The position numbers and the translations under genes were made by a program. This document shows, one piece after another, positions 1 to 8,249 of a stretch of 36,916 nt of DNA. Numbering within the stretch: the first letter of the stretch is position 1; each line of letters opens with the position of its first letter. The notes under the pieces are model-generated. The model was not told the DNA's origin. It searched no databases and saw nothing but the letters and a program-made list of their open reading frames with translations. The stretch is from Oscillospiraceae bacterium (lineage in GTDB: Bacteria; Bacillota; Clostridia; Oscillospirales; Oscillospiraceae), in contig JAGBBD010000009.1 in assembly GCA_017938625.1 (NCBI GenBank), forward strand, positions 1 to 36,916, read 5' to 3'.

Positions 1-1134
1 CATGGCGGCCACGGTCTTGCCATCGGGGTTCAGCTTCATATAGAAGGCCTTGATCTCCTTGGGGTAGTCGGTGACAAAGACGGGACGCTTGAAGACCACC
101 TCGGTCAGATAGCGTTCGTGCTCGGTCTGCAGGTCGCTGCCCCAGTGGACGGGGTAGTCAAACTGATCATTGTGCTTCTCCAGCAGTTCCACGGCCTCGG
201 TGTAAGTGATACGACCGAAATCGTTGCTGATAACATTGTTCAGACGCTCCAGCAGACCCTTGTCGATGAACTGGCTGAAGAAAGCCATCTCTTCGGGAGC
301 GTGCTCCAGCACATAGTTGATGACATACTTGATCATGGCCTCGGCCAGCTCCATGTCATCCTCCAGATCGGCGAAGGCAATCTCCGGCTCGATCATCCAG
401 AATTCAGCGGCATGGCGGGTGGTGTTGGAGTTTTCGGCGCGGAAGGTGGGGCCGAAGGTGTAGATGTTGCGGAATGCCATGGCGAAGGTCTCGCCGTTGA
501 GCTGACCGGAAACGGTCAGATTGGTGGGCTTGTTGAAGAAGTCCTTGGTGAAATCCACCTTGCCGTCTTCGGTCATGGGGATGTTGGCAAGATCCATGGT
601 GGTGACCTGGAACATCTCACCTGCACCCTCGCAGTCGGAGCCGGTGATCAGGGGAGTGTGGACGTAAACAAAGTCCTGATCCTGGAAGAACTTGTGGATG
701 GCGTAGGCGGCCAGAGAGCGCACACGGAACACAGCCTGGAAGGTGTTGGTTCTGGGACGCAGATGGGTGATGGTGCGCAGGAACTCCATGGAGTGTGCCT
801 TGGGCTGCAGGGGATAGTCGGGAGTGGAGGCGCCTTCCACCACGATGGAAGCTGCCTTCAGCTCAAAGGGCTGCTTGGCACCGGGCGTTTCCACCAGCGT
901 GCCTTCGATGATCAGAGCCGCACCCACGTTCAGCTTGGAGACTTCCTGGAAGTTTTCCATGGTGTCTTCATAGACTACCTGCAAAGGCTTGAAGTAGGTG
1001 CCGTCGGACAGAACGATAAAGCCGTAGGTCTTCTGAGGACGGCGGTTGCGGATCCAGCCGCCAACCTTGATCTGCTTGCCGGCATATTCGGCAGTGTTTT
1101 TATAAAGCTCACGAACTGTGATCAGATGTTCCAT
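1..1134 (-). CDS. asnS: Asparaginyl-tRNA synthetase (partial, C-terminus beyond left edge)
   Basis: Class II aminoacyl-tRNA synthetase that charges tRNA-Asn with asparagine in the cytoplasm. The 378 visible codons start at ATG 1134 with an AAGGAG ribosome site a few bases upstream. The N-terminal OB-fold anticodon-binding domain (about residues 1-110, with GGWIRNRR near residue 24) is followed by the start of the catalytic domain, with the AsnRS-typical run [20 protein letters not shown]. The frame is open to base 1, so roughly the last 85 of about 463 residues are missing. It lies 18 bases downstream of asnA and is almost certainly cotranscribed with it, so one message makes asparagine and charges it. 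AspRS is less likely because of the [11 protein letters not shown] motif. Confidence 0.95.
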   Translation of the reverse strand, partial: MEHLITVRELYKNTAEYAGKQIKVGGWIRNRRPQKTYGFIVLSDGTYFKPLQVVYEDTMENFQEVSKLNVGAALIIEGTLVETPGAKQPFELKAASIVVEGASTPDYPLQPKAHSMEFLRTITHLRPRTNTFQAVFRVRSLAAYAIHKFFQDQDFVYVHTPLITGSDCEGAGEMFQVTTMDLANIPMTEDGKVDFTKDFFNKPTNLTVSGQLNGETFAMAFRNIYTFGPTFRAENSNTTRHAAEFWMIEPEIAFADLEDDMELAEAMIKYVINYVLEHAPEEMAFFSQFIDKGLLERLNNVISNDFGRITYTEAVELLEKHNDQFDYPVHWGSDLQTEHERYLTEVVFKRPVFVTDYPKEIKAFYMKLNPDGKTVAAM

Positions 1135-1152
1135 ATTCTTTCTTCTCCTTAT

Positions 1153-2160
1153 TTACAGCAGCAGGATGCCTGCATCCTGGCAGATCTTTTTCGTTTCTTC
1201 GTCCCACAGACTGGACTGCACTTCGCCGATGTGGCAGGTGCCGATCATCAGCATACAAAGACGGCTCTGTCCGATGCCGCCGCCCATGGTCAGGGGGAGC
1301 TGCCCATCCAGCAGCATTTTGTGGAAGGGAAGGCTTCTGCGGTCATCGCAGCCGGCTTCCGTCAGCTGACGGTCAAGACTCTCGGGACTGACGCGGATAC
1401 CCATGGACGAGATTTCGATGCTGGACTGCAGAACGTCGTTCCAGAACAGGATATCGCCGTTGAGATCCCAGTCGTCATAGTCGGGGGCTCTGCCGTCGTG
1501 GGGCTTGCCGCTGCGCTGCTTTCTGCCGATCTTCATGAGGAACACGGTGCCGCACTCCTTGGCAATGGCGTGCTCACGCTCCTTGGAGGTCAACTCGGGC
1601 CAGCGGTCTTCCAGCTCCTGACCGGTGACAAAGGTCACTTCCCGGCACAGCTTGGTCTTCAGACTGGGGAATGCCACATTCAGCGCATCCGCCGTTTCGC
1701 AGATGGCGCCCACAATGGCGCGGACGGTCTGCTTCAGATAGTTCTCCGTGCGGTCTTCTTCAGTGATGACCTTTTCCCAGTCCCACTGGTCCACATAGAT
1801 GGAGTGGAGATTATCCACCTCTTCATCTCTGCGGATGGCGTTCATATCGGTGAACAGACCCTTGCCTGCGTTGAAGTCATAGCGCTTCAGGGCAAGGCGC
1901 TTCCACTTGGCAAGAGAGTGGACGACCTGGGCGTTGGTTCCCACATCGGGGATATCGAAGCTGACGGGACGCTCATAGCCGTTGAGGTTGTCGTTAAGAC
2001 CGGAATTTTCATCCACAAACAAAGGCGCGGACACGCGGCGCAAATTCAGCGCATGGCTCAAATTCATCTGGAAATTGCTCTTGATAAATTCAATGGCGCG
2101 CTGCATCTCATAGACCGACAGGGGCGTGCGGTAATTCTGCGGGATAAAAACCTTGCTCAT
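1153..2160 (-). CDS. asnA: Aspartate-ammonia ligase (asparagine synthetase A)
   Basis: AsnA makes asparagine from aspartate, ammonia and ATP. The 335-residue length is the family norm, and the protein shows AsnA hallmarks: VDENSGLNDNLNGYERPVSF near residue 49, a VHSLAKWKR segment, and a C-terminal GGGIGQSRLCM motif of the class II synthetase-like fold. The start ATG 2160 has GAGGTG 5 bases upstream, and a TTGCAT/17/TATATT promoter lies just ahead. It is the first gene of the asnA-asnS pair. The 120-base leader is short for a T-box riboswitch and I found no T-box signature in it. The enzyme uses free ammonia rather than glutamine, which fits an anaerobic ammonia-rich habitat (inference). Confidence 0.97.
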   Translation of the reverse strand: MSKVFIPQNYRTPLSVYEMQRAIEFIKSNFQMNLSHALNLRRVSAPLFVDENSGLNDNLNGYERPVSFDIPDVGTNAQVVHSLAKWKRLALKRYDFNAGKGLFTDMNAIRRDEEVDNLHSIYVDQWDWEKVITEEDRTENYLKQTVRAIVGAICETADALNVAFPSLKTKLCREVTFVTGQELEDRWPELTSKEREHAIAKECGTVFLMKIGRKQRSGKPHDGRAPDYDDWDLNGDILFWNDVLQSSIEISSMGIRVSPESLDRQLTEAGCDDRRSLPFHKMLLDGQLPLTMGGGIGQSRLCMLMIGTCHIGEVQSSLWDEETKKICQDAGILLL

Positions 2161-2192
2161 CGAAACACCTCGTTTCTCAATTCATACCGATT

Positions 2193-2221
2193 AATATACT
2201 ATATTTTACCACAAGATGCAA
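2193..2221 (-). promoter_or_regulatory. Sigma-A-like promoter of asnA-asnS
   Basis: On the minus strand TTGCAT (2216-2221) is separated by exactly 17 bases from TATATT (2193-2198), about 35 bases ahead of the asnA start. Confidence 0.7.
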
Positions 2222-2280
2222 GATGTATGTTGCCCAAAGAACGGCAAAAAGCCACCGAAAGATAGGTGAAAAAAACGGAA

Positions 2281-2314
2281 CGCACCGTTTCCCGCAAAAA
2301 GGAAAAACGGTGCG
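2281..2314 (-). terminator. Intrinsic terminator after the small membrane protein gene
   Basis: Arms CGCACCGTTT (2281-2290) and AAACGGTGCG (2305-2314) form a perfect 10-bp stem. Read on the minus strand it is followed by a T-rich run (ttccgttttttt). It ends the leftward nrdG-dut-ygiQ-membrane protein operon just before the asnA promoter. Confidence 0.8.
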
Positions 2315-2320
2315 TATGTT

Positions 2321-2833
2321 TTATTCGTTCACGAACAGGTTGCGGCGTTTGTTAAAGTAGATGTAGCTGGGCCAGATATAAATGGCGACGCCAAGGATAG
2401 AGCCGATCACCTGGGGCAGGAATTCGAATACATCCAGACGGGCGATCCCACAGCTGAGGATGGTGTACATACTGCTGCAGAACACATTGTAAACGGGAAC
2501 TGCGAGCACAAACGCGGGCGCGGTGCGGTGGAAATGTCTCAGCCGGGAGCGGGTGATGAGGTCTAAAACAGCTGAGCCGATGCAGGTCAGACCGTAGATC
2601 ATATCCAGCACCTTGAAACCGCCGTGCAAATCGTAGAGCGCGTCCACATCTGCCTCGGTCAAACCTTCGGACAGATAGATGCTGCCGGTCAGATACTGCA
2701 GTGCATTGGAGAGAGAAATCAGCGCTCCTGCGAACAGGGCAAAATAGATCAGAAATTTGTACCACTTCATGGGATGGATCTGAAGATCATCCCCTCTGTG
2801 GTCATATTCATACCGGGAGATATGATCGCTCAT
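2321..2833 (-). CDS. Four-helix small integral membrane protein, unknown function
   Basis: I do not recognise this 170-residue protein. After a polar N-terminus of about 22 residues it has four hydrophobic segments, at about residues 24-48, 72-93, 103-127 and 136-160, with basic loops (RSRLRHFHR; a KRR near the C-terminus), so an inner-membrane protein with both ends in the cytoplasm is likely. ATG 2833 has a GAGGAGG ribosome site 7-8 bases upstream. It lies 21 bases after ygiQ and is last in the nrdG-dut-ygiQ operon, ending at a strong terminator. No catalytic motif or cysteine cluster is visible. It could be a small DUF family of Clostridia; its function cannot be read from the sequence. 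Confidence 0.8.
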   Translation of the reverse strand: MSDHISRYEYDHRGDDLQIHPMKWYKFLIYFALFAGALISLSNALQYLTGSIYLSEGLTEADVDALYDLHGGFKVLDMIYGLTCIGSAVLDLITRSRLRHFHRTAPAFVLAVPVYNVFCSSMYTILSCGIARLDVFEFLPQVIGSILGVAIYIWPSYIYFNKRRNLFVNE

Positions 2834-2854
2834 GGTAAGTTCCTCCTCAGCTGT

Positions 2855-4744
2855 TTATCTCTTTCTTCGTCCCTTGGGGTTGCGGCTGCCCGTGGGAGCG
2901 AGCTTTTTGCCGGCTGCCTGTTTTGGTTTTGCGGCGGCTCTTGTCCGCTCCGACTGCATGGGCTTGATGAGGCATTTTTTGTCAAAGCCGATGAGATCCG
3001 TGCGCCCTGCTTTGACCAGCGCCTCGTGGACAAGGGCATAGTTCTTGGGATTGCGGTACTGGATCAAGGCTCTTTGCATGGCTTTTTCGTGGGGATTGGT
3101 GGGGACGTAGACCTTCTTCATGGTTCTGGGATCAAGCCCTGTGTAGTACATGACCGTGGAAATGGTGGAAGGTGTGGGATAGAAATCCTGCACCTGCTCG
3201 GGCATGTAGCCAAGATCTCTCAGATACTCTGCCAGCGCCACGGCTTCCTTCAGGGTAGAGCCGGGATGGGAGGACATGAGGTAGGGCACCACGAACTGCT
3301 TCAGCCCCATTTGGTCGTTGAGCCGCTTGTACTTTTCAAGGAAGCGCTCATACACGCAGTTTCTGGGCTTGCCCATAAGATCCAGAACGGGATCTGCAAT
3401 GTGCTCCGGCGCCACCTTCAGCTGACCGGAAATGTGATGCTTGACCATCTCCTTGAAGAAGGCGTCGCTCTTGTCTGCCAGCAGATAATCAAAGCGGATG
3501 CCGCTGCGGATAAACACCTTTTTCACGTTGGGCAGCTGCCGCAGTTTGCGCAGCAGAGCCAGATAGTCGGTGTGATCTGCCACCATGTTTTTGCACGGTG
3601 TGGGGAACAGACACTGCCTGTTCTGGCATGCACCCTTGGTCAGCTGCTTCTGGCAGGCAGGGTGACGGAAGTTGGCGGTGGGGCCGCCAACGTCGTGGAT
3701 ATAGCCTTTGAAGTCGGGATCCCAGACCATCTTCTGGGCTTCTGCCAGAATGGACTGGTGGCTTCTTGTCTGGATGATTCTGCCCTGATGGAAGGTCAGA
3801 GCGCAGAAGCTGCAGGCGCCGAAGCAGCCACGGTTGGAGATCAGGCTGAACTGTACCTCCGCGATGGCGGGCACACCGCCTGCCTTGGCATAACTGGGAT
3901 GCCAGGTGCGCATATAGGGCAGGGAGTAGACCTTGTCCATCTCCTGCTGCGTCAGCGGCTTTTGCGGCGGGTTTTGCACCACACAGCGGTCTTCGTAAGG
4001 CTCCACCAGCCGCTTGGCGGTGAAGGGATCGGTATTCTGATACTGCAGATAGAAGCTCTCTGCGTATTTTGCCTTGTTTTTGGTCAGCTGCTCATATTTG
4101 GGCAGCACGATCTGGGGCACGGCGCCGTCCGGTTCCTTGCAGGAAAATACCGTACCGTCGATCCATGTGATATCCTTCACATCCATGCCGCCGTTGAGGG
4201 CGTCTGCCACCTCCACGATGCTCCGTTCACCCATGCCGTAGAGCAGCAGATCTGCCTGAGAATCCAGCAGCACAGACCGCTTCATCTTATCAGACCAGTA
4301 ATCATAGTGGGCAAGACGGCGCAGACTGGCTTCAATGCCGCCGATGATGATGGGCTTTTTCTGGTAGCTTCTGCGGATGAGATTGCAATAGACCGTCACG
4401 GCATAGTCCGGGCGCTTGCCCATGACGCCGCCGGGGGTGAAGGCGTCGGTCTTGCGCTTTTTCTTGGACACGGAGTAGTGGTTGACCATGCTGTCCATAT
4501 TACCGCCCATGACGAGGAAGCCGAGACGAGGCTCACCCAACACGCTGATGGACTTGGGATCCTTCCAGTCCGGCTGGGAGATGATACCCACCTTGTAGCC
4601 TGCATTTTCCAGCACACGGCTGATGATGGCGTGACCAAAGGAGGGATGATCCACATAGGCGTCACCGATGATATACACGAAGTCGCATTGCTCCCAACCA
4701 CGCGCCTTCATATCTTTTTTGGAAATGGGAAGAAAGTCTGCCAT
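2855..4744 (-). CDS. ygiQ: YgiQ-family radical SAM protein
   Basis: Member of the YgiQ (UPF0313) radical SAM family, whose substrate is not established. The start is ATG 4744, because GGAGG lies 5 bases upstream; an in-frame TTG at 4756 has no such site. The product is 629 residues. The N-terminal 290 residues form the YgiQ-specific domain (MGGNMDSMVNHY, IIGGIEASLRRLAHYDYW). The radical SAM cluster CFGACSFC, with C307, C311 and C314, follows, and would bind a 4Fe-4S cluster and SAM. The C-terminal tail is lysine/arginine-rich and low in complexity, common in this family. It starts 14 bases after dut and is cotranscribed with it and nrdG. Two radical SAM proteins in one operon with dUTPase is suggestive but not proof of a shared pathway. 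Confidence 0.93.
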   Translation of the reverse strand: MADFLPISKKDMKARGWEQCDFVYIIGDAYVDHPSFGHAIISRVLENAGYKVGIISQPDWKDPKSISVLGEPRLGFLVMGGNMDSMVNHYSVSKKKRKTDAFTPGGVMGKRPDYAVTVYCNLIRRSYQKKPIIIGGIEASLRRLAHYDYWSDKMKRSVLLDSQADLLLYGMGERSIVEVADALNGGMDVKDITWIDGTVFSCKEPDGAVPQIVLPKYEQLTKNKAKYAESFYLQYQNTDPFTAKRLVEPYEDRCVVQNPPQKPLTQQEMDKVYSLPYMRTWHPSYAKAGGVPAIAEVQFSLISNRGCFGACSFCALTFHQGRIIQTRSHQSILAEAQKMVWDPDFKGYIHDVGGPTANFRHPACQKQLTKGACQNRQCLFPTPCKNMVADHTDYLALLRKLRQLPNVKKVFIRSGIRFDYLLADKSDAFFKEMVKHHISGQLKVAPEHIADPVLDLMGKPRNCVYERFLEKYKRLNDQMGLKQFVVPYLMSSHPGSTLKEAVALAEYLRDLGYMPEQVQDFYPTPSTISTVMYYTGLDPRTMKKVYVPTNPHEKAMQRALIQYRNPKNYALVHEALVKAGRTDLIGFDKKCLIKPMQSERTRAAAKPKQAAGKKLAPTGSRNPKGRRKR

Positions 4745-4758
4745 AAGACCCTCCAAAT

Positions 4759-5199
4759 TTATTTTGTGCCGGTGGAGCCGAAGCCCTGTGTGTCGCGGAC
4801 AGTCTCCGAAAGGGAGTCTGCTTCCACAAAGTTTGCCGTGTAGTAAGGGGCAAAGATCATCTGGGCAATGCGCTCACCCGGCTCGATGACCTGTGCCTGT
4901 TTGCTGTGGTTGTGCATGGGGACGAAGATCTCGCCACGATAGTCGCAGTCGATGACGCCGACCTTGTTGGCAGGTGCCAGATGGCGCTTGGAGGCAAGTC
5001 CGCTTCTGGCATAGACGAAGCCTGCCCAGCCTACGGGGATCTCCATGGCAATGCCGATGGGGATCATTTTTGTTTCGTGAGCTTCCACAGTCACCGCCTC
5101 CGGCAGGCAGGCATACAGATCCGCACCTGCGGCAAATTCCGTGCCGTAGGTGGGCATTTTCGCGCCTTCGCGCAGAAGCTTTACTTTCAGATCGGTCAT
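4759..5199 (-). CDS. dut: Deoxyuridine 5'-triphosphate nucleotidohydrolase (dUTPase)
   Basis: Trimeric dUTPase hydrolyses dUTP to dUMP and pyrophosphate, keeping uracil out of DNA and feeding dTMP synthesis. All five family motifs are recognisable in the 146 residues: AGADLYA, ARSGLA, GVIDCDYRGEI, GERIAQMIF and the C-terminal glycine-rich GFGSTG arm. ATG 5199 is chosen because it overlaps the nrdG stop as ATGA and has GGGAGGA 6 bases upstream; a longer in-frame ATG at 5214 lies inside nrdG and lacks such a site. The 4-base overlap implies translational coupling to nrdG, which is logical since both control dNTP pools. Confidence 0.95.
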   Translation of the reverse strand: MTDLKVKLLREGAKMPTYGTEFAAGADLYACLPEAVTVEAHETKMIPIGIAMEIPVGWAGFVYARSGLASKRHLAPANKVGVIDCDYRGEIFVPMHNHSKQAQVIEPGERIAQMIFAPYYTANFVEADSLSETVRDTQGFGSTGTK

Positions 5200-5708
5200 G
5201 GTGAGTCCTCCCATAATACGGCACTGCCGCAGGATAAAGTCTTTTTCATGTCTAAAAGTCGCTGATTTTCAGAGCCGCGGAACTTGAGCCTGAGGTTTTT
5301 CTGCTCGGCAATAAACGGCCCGTCCACCAGTACATCAAAATATGTCAGCAGCTCCGGGATGACGGCTTCTCGCTCCAGCAGATCTTCCAGCACGTAGCCC
5401 GTAAAGCACCAGATGGATTTTTCCGGGTATGCTGCTTGGATCTGCCGTGACAGCTCCAGCAGGGCAGGCTGATTTCTGGGATCCAGCGGCTCGCCGCCAA
5501 GATAGGTGATGCCCTTGATATAGGCGGGTTTGAGCAGTTCTAAGATATGATCGATCACGCCTTGGTCAAAAGGCTTGCCGTAATCAAAATCCCAGGCTTC
5601 CTTGTTGAAGCAGTCTTTGCAATGGTGTGTGCAGCCGGAAACGAACAGACTTACACGGACACCGGGACCGTTGGCGATATCGTGGCTTTTCAATTCTGCG
5701 TAATTCAT
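5196..5708 (-). CDS. nrdG: Anaerobic ribonucleoside-triphosphate reductase activating protein
   Basis: NrdG is the small radical SAM activase that installs the glycyl radical on the class III ribonucleotide reductase NrdD. The 170-residue protein is typical in size and has the cysteine motif CTHHCKDC at about residues 26-33, the GGEP motif near residue 71 and an early ANGPGVRVSLFVSGC segment. Start ATG 5708 has only a weak ribosome site (GGATGG). It is the first gene of the leftward operon, behind TTGGAA/17/TATACT. Its partner nrdD, normally adjacent, is not in this window. It implies an anaerobic or facultatively anaerobic host. Confidence 0.94.
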   Translation of the reverse strand: MNYAELKSHDIANGPGVRVSLFVSGCTHHCKDCFNKEAWDFDYGKPFDQGVIDHILELLKPAYIKGITYLGGEPLDPRNQPALLELSRQIQAAYPEKSIWCFTGYVLEDLLEREAVIPELLTYFDVLVDGPFIAEQKNLRLKFRGSENQRLLDMKKTLSCGSAVLWEDSP

Positions 5709-5737
5709 GTGCGACCATCCAAACGTTTATTTTATTC

Positions 5738-5766
5738 AGTATATCAAATCTTGCGGCTTTTTCCAA
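5738..5766 (-). promoter_or_regulatory. Sigma-A-like promoter of nrdG operon
   Basis: Minus strand TTGGAA (5761-5766), a 17-base spacer and TATACT (5738-5743), about 30 bases ahead of the nrdG start. No clear NrdR palindrome is visible nearby. Confidence 0.65.
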
Positions 5767-5775
5767 GAGGTGCTC

Positions 5776-5804
5776 TTTTCTTTGTTCAGAAAATGTTGTA
5801 TAAT
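5776..5804 (+). promoter_or_regulatory. Probable promoter of malQ
   Basis: A perfect -10 TATAAT (5799-5804) lies 29 bases before the malQ ATG. The matching -35 position (5776-5781, TTTTCT) is poor, so the promoter may need an activator. Confidence 0.45.
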
Positions 5805-5833
5805 GCGATCATGTGAAAAAAGGAGAGATCGTT

Positions 5834-7366
5834 ATGAAGCGCGCTGCAGGTATTTTGCTTGCTGTTTCCAGCTTGCCGTCCAAATACGGCATCGGCTGCT
5901 TTGACCGGGCGGCCTACGATTTTGTGGATAAGCTGGCCTTGGCCGGCCAGACCTACTGGCAGATCCTGCCCCTTGGGCCTACGGGCTATGGGCCGTCGGC
6001 AGACAGCCCTTATCAGTCCTATTCCGCCTTTGCCGGAAACCCTTATTTTATTTCTCTGGACGATCTGATCGAAGAAGGGGTGCTGACCAAAAAAGAATGT
6101 GACGCCATGGACTTTGGTACAGATCCCGAAACGGTGGATTTTGAAAAGCTCAACCGAAACCGCCGTGTGCTTCTGCGCCGTGCCTATGAGCGCAGCGATA
6201 TTACGAAAAACCCGGACTACTGCCGCTTCGTGGAGGAAAACCACTGGTGGTTGGCAGATTATGCTCTGTTTATGGCACTGAAGGATCATTTCGATCAGCA
6301 GTCGTGGCAGCAGTGGCCGGAGGATATCCGCCTTCGTTGGTCAAACGCGCTGGACTACTATCGGAAGGAACTGTATTTTGACATTGAATTCTGGCAGTTC
6401 ATGCAGTATCACTTTTTCCGCCAGTGGGAAAAGCTCAAAGCATATGCCAATGAAAAGGGAATTCGGATCATTGGCGATATTCCCATTTATGTATCTCCCG
6501 ACAGTGCTGATATCTGGTCAAAGCCGGAGCTGTTCCAGCTGGAGGAAGACCGCACGCCCGGCGCGGTGGCGGGATGCCCGCCTGATGATTTCTGCGCAGA
6601 CGGTCAGCTGTGGGGCAATCCGCTCTACCGTTGGGACTATCACCGCAGTACGGATTACCATTGGTGGATCACCCGTTTGTGGGCAAGCTTCCGTTTGTAC
6701 GATGTGATTCGCATCGATCATTTCCGCGGTCTGGATGAGTATTTTTCCATCCCCTACGGCAGCGAAACTGCCATCGGCGGTCATTGGGAAAAAGGCCCCG
6801 GTATGGAGCTGATCGACAAGATCTTCACCCATCTGCCCGGCAAGCAGCTGATCGCCGAGGATCTGGGCTATATGACCCCCTCTGTCCGTCAGCTGGTCAA
6901 GGACAGCGGCATCCCCAATATGAAGGTGCTGCAGTTTGCCTTTGACGCGCAGGATGTGGGCGGAATCAACGACCACCTGCCTCACAACTACGGCAATAAC
7001 TGTGTGGTCTACACCGGCACCCATGACAATGAGACGCTGGCAGGATGGATCGGCACCCGCAGCAAAAAAGAGCTTGCCTATATCCGCACCTATCTATCCG
7101 ATCAGACCACGCCGGATGAAAAGCTCCATGAGCGGCTGATCGATCTTGCCATGATGAGCTGCGCCGATACCTGCATCATCCCGGTGCAGGACTATCTGGG
7201 ACTTGGCAACACCTGCCGCATGAACCAGCCTGCCACTGTGGGCAAAAACTGGAAGTGGCGCATGAAAAAAGGTGCGTTGACTGCCAAGGTGCAGAAAGAG
7301 ATTCTGGCGCGCACCATGCGCTATGGAAGAATGAACTGGGAAAGCTGCAAAAAGGAGACCATATGA
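5834..7366 (+). CDS. malQ: 4-alpha-glucanotransferase (amylomaltase, GH77)
   Basis: Disproportionating enzyme that transfers alpha-1,4-glucan segments between maltooligosaccharides, used in maltodextrin and glycogen turnover. The 510-residue product opens with the family signature RAAGILLAVSSLPSKYGIG and carries the GH77 catalytic set: the nucleophile aspartate in RIDHFRG, the acid/base glutamate in IAEDLG, and the aspartate of GTHDNE. ATG 5834 has AGGAG 8 bases upstream, preferred over an in-frame GTG at 5813. Its stop overlaps the start of the following RNA methyltransferase gene (ATGA). No transporter or other glycogen gene is adjacent. Confidence 0.95.
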   Translation: MKRAAGILLAVSSLPSKYGIGCFDRAAYDFVDKLALAGQTYWQILPLGPTGYGPSADSPYQSYSAFAGNPYFISLDDLIEEGVLTKKECDAMDFGTDPETVDFEKLNRNRRVLLRRAYERSDITKNPDYCRFVEENHWWLADYALFMALKDHFDQQSWQQWPEDIRLRWSNALDYYRKELYFDIEFWQFMQYHFFRQWEKLKAYANEKGIRIIGDIPIYVSPDSADIWSKPELFQLEEDRTPGAVAGCPPDDFCADGQLWGNPLYRWDYHRSTDYHWWITRLWASFRLYDVIRIDHFRGLDEYFSIPYGSETAIGGHWEKGPGMELIDKIFTHLPGKQLIAEDLGYMTPSVRQLVKDSGIPNMKVLQFAFDAQDVGGINDHLPHNYGNNCVVYTGTHDNETLAGWIGTRSKKELAYIRTYLSDQTTPDEKLHERLIDLAMMSCADTCIIPVQDYLGLGNTCRMNQPATVGKNWKWRMKKGALTAKVQKEILARTMRYGRMNWESCKKETI

Positions 7367-8157
7367 TCGAGGTCAAGGATATAACTGCGCCGGAACTGGA
7401 TGTGTTCGCTCGGTTGACCGAAGCCCAGCTGCGTAATAAAAAAGAGCCGGAAAAGGGGATTTTTATTGCCGAAAGTCCCAAGGTCATCCGCACAGCGCTG
7501 GAAAGCGGCTGTGAGCCTGTATCCTTTTTGATGGAGCGCAGGCACATGGAAGGCGATGCCAGGGAGCTTCTGGCAATGTGTCCCCATGTGCCCGTCTATA
7601 CGGCACAGAGGGAAGTACTGGAAAAGCTGACAGGCTATGTGCTGACAAGAGGCGTCCTGTGCGCCATGCGCCGTCCTGCGGCACGAGATATGACGCAGGT
7701 GCTTGCAAGTGCCCGCCGTGTGGCTGTGCTGGAGGGCGTGGTGGACAGCACCAATATCGGTGCGATTTTCCGCTCGGCTGCCGCCCTTGGTATGGATGCG
7801 GTGCTGCTGACCTCCACCTGCTGTGATCCTCTCAACCGCCGCGCAGTCCGTGTCAGTATGGGCACAGTCTTTCAGGTGCCGTGGGCGGTGGAGACCGACT
7901 GGATGCCCAAACTGCGGGAGCATGGCTTCAAAACAGCCGCCATGGCGCTGGACGACAGGGCTATCTCCATTGAGGATGAAAGCCTTGGAAAAGAACCGAA
8001 GCTGGCAGTATTTATGGGCACAGAGGGCGATGGTCTGAACAAGGCAACCATTGAGGCGTGTGATTATACGGTCATGATCCCCATGTATCACGGTGTGGAT
8101 TCTCTCAATGTAGCAGCTGCCTCTGCCGTTGCCTTCTGGCAGCTTCGCGCAAAGTGA
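7363..8157 (+). CDS. SpoU/TrmH-family RNA 2'-O-methyltransferase
   Basis: SPOUT-fold (trefoil-knot) methyltransferase acting on rRNA or tRNA ribose. The 264-residue protein has an N-terminal substrate-binding domain (about residues 20-100) and the three SpoU motifs: VVDSTNIGAIFRSAAALG near residue 125, MGTEGDGL near 221 and IPMYHGVDSLNVAAA near the C-terminus. In motif 3 the more usual GGVDSLNV is HGVDSLNV. ATG 7363 overlaps the malQ stop as ATGA and has AAAGGAG upstream; the open frame extends further 5' inside malQ but without a ribosome site. The exact target nucleotide (RlmB, TrmH or other) cannot be told from sequence alone. Confidence 0.9.
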   Translation: MIEVKDITAPELDVFARLTEAQLRNKKEPEKGIFIAESPKVIRTALESGCEPVSFLMERRHMEGDARELLAMCPHVPVYTAQREVLEKLTGYVLTRGVLCAMRRPAARDMTQVLASARRVAVLEGVVDSTNIGAIFRSAAALGMDAVLLTSTCCDPLNRRAVRVSMGTVFQVPWAVETDWMPKLREHGFKTAAMALDDRAISIEDESLGKEPKLAVFMGTEGDGLNKATIEACDYTVMIPMYHGVDSLNVAAASAVAFWQLRAK

Positions 8158-8188
8158 CAAAAAAATACAAATTTCCACATAAAAACCT

Positions 8189-8217
8189 TTGATATTTCTT
8201 AGTATCAATGATATGAT
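8189..8217 (+). promoter_or_regulatory. Sigma-A-like promoter of lysA with overlapping inverted repeats
   Basis: TTGATA (8189-8194), a 17-base spacer and TATGAT (8212-8217). The -35 is one arm of TTGATA-N8-TATCAA (8189-8208), and the -10 lies inside the perfect palindrome GATATGATATC (8210-8220), so operator sites may overlap the promoter. Confidence 0.7.
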
Positions 8218-8249
8218 ATCGCCAAATGCGTTTACAGGAGGAGCGATCT

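Noticed and set aside
118-2265. A 715-codon open frame on the plus strand opposite asnS and asnA
   Set aside because: Antisense shadow of two well-recognised genes; no ribosome site and low-complexity composition.
2161-2280. T-box riboswitch ahead of asnA-asnS
   Set aside because: The 120-base gap is short for one, and no T-box sequence or antiterminator is visible.
2624-4843. A 739-codon plus-strand frame opposite ygiQ
   Set aside because: It spans several genes on the other strand and matches no family; a codon-bias shadow.
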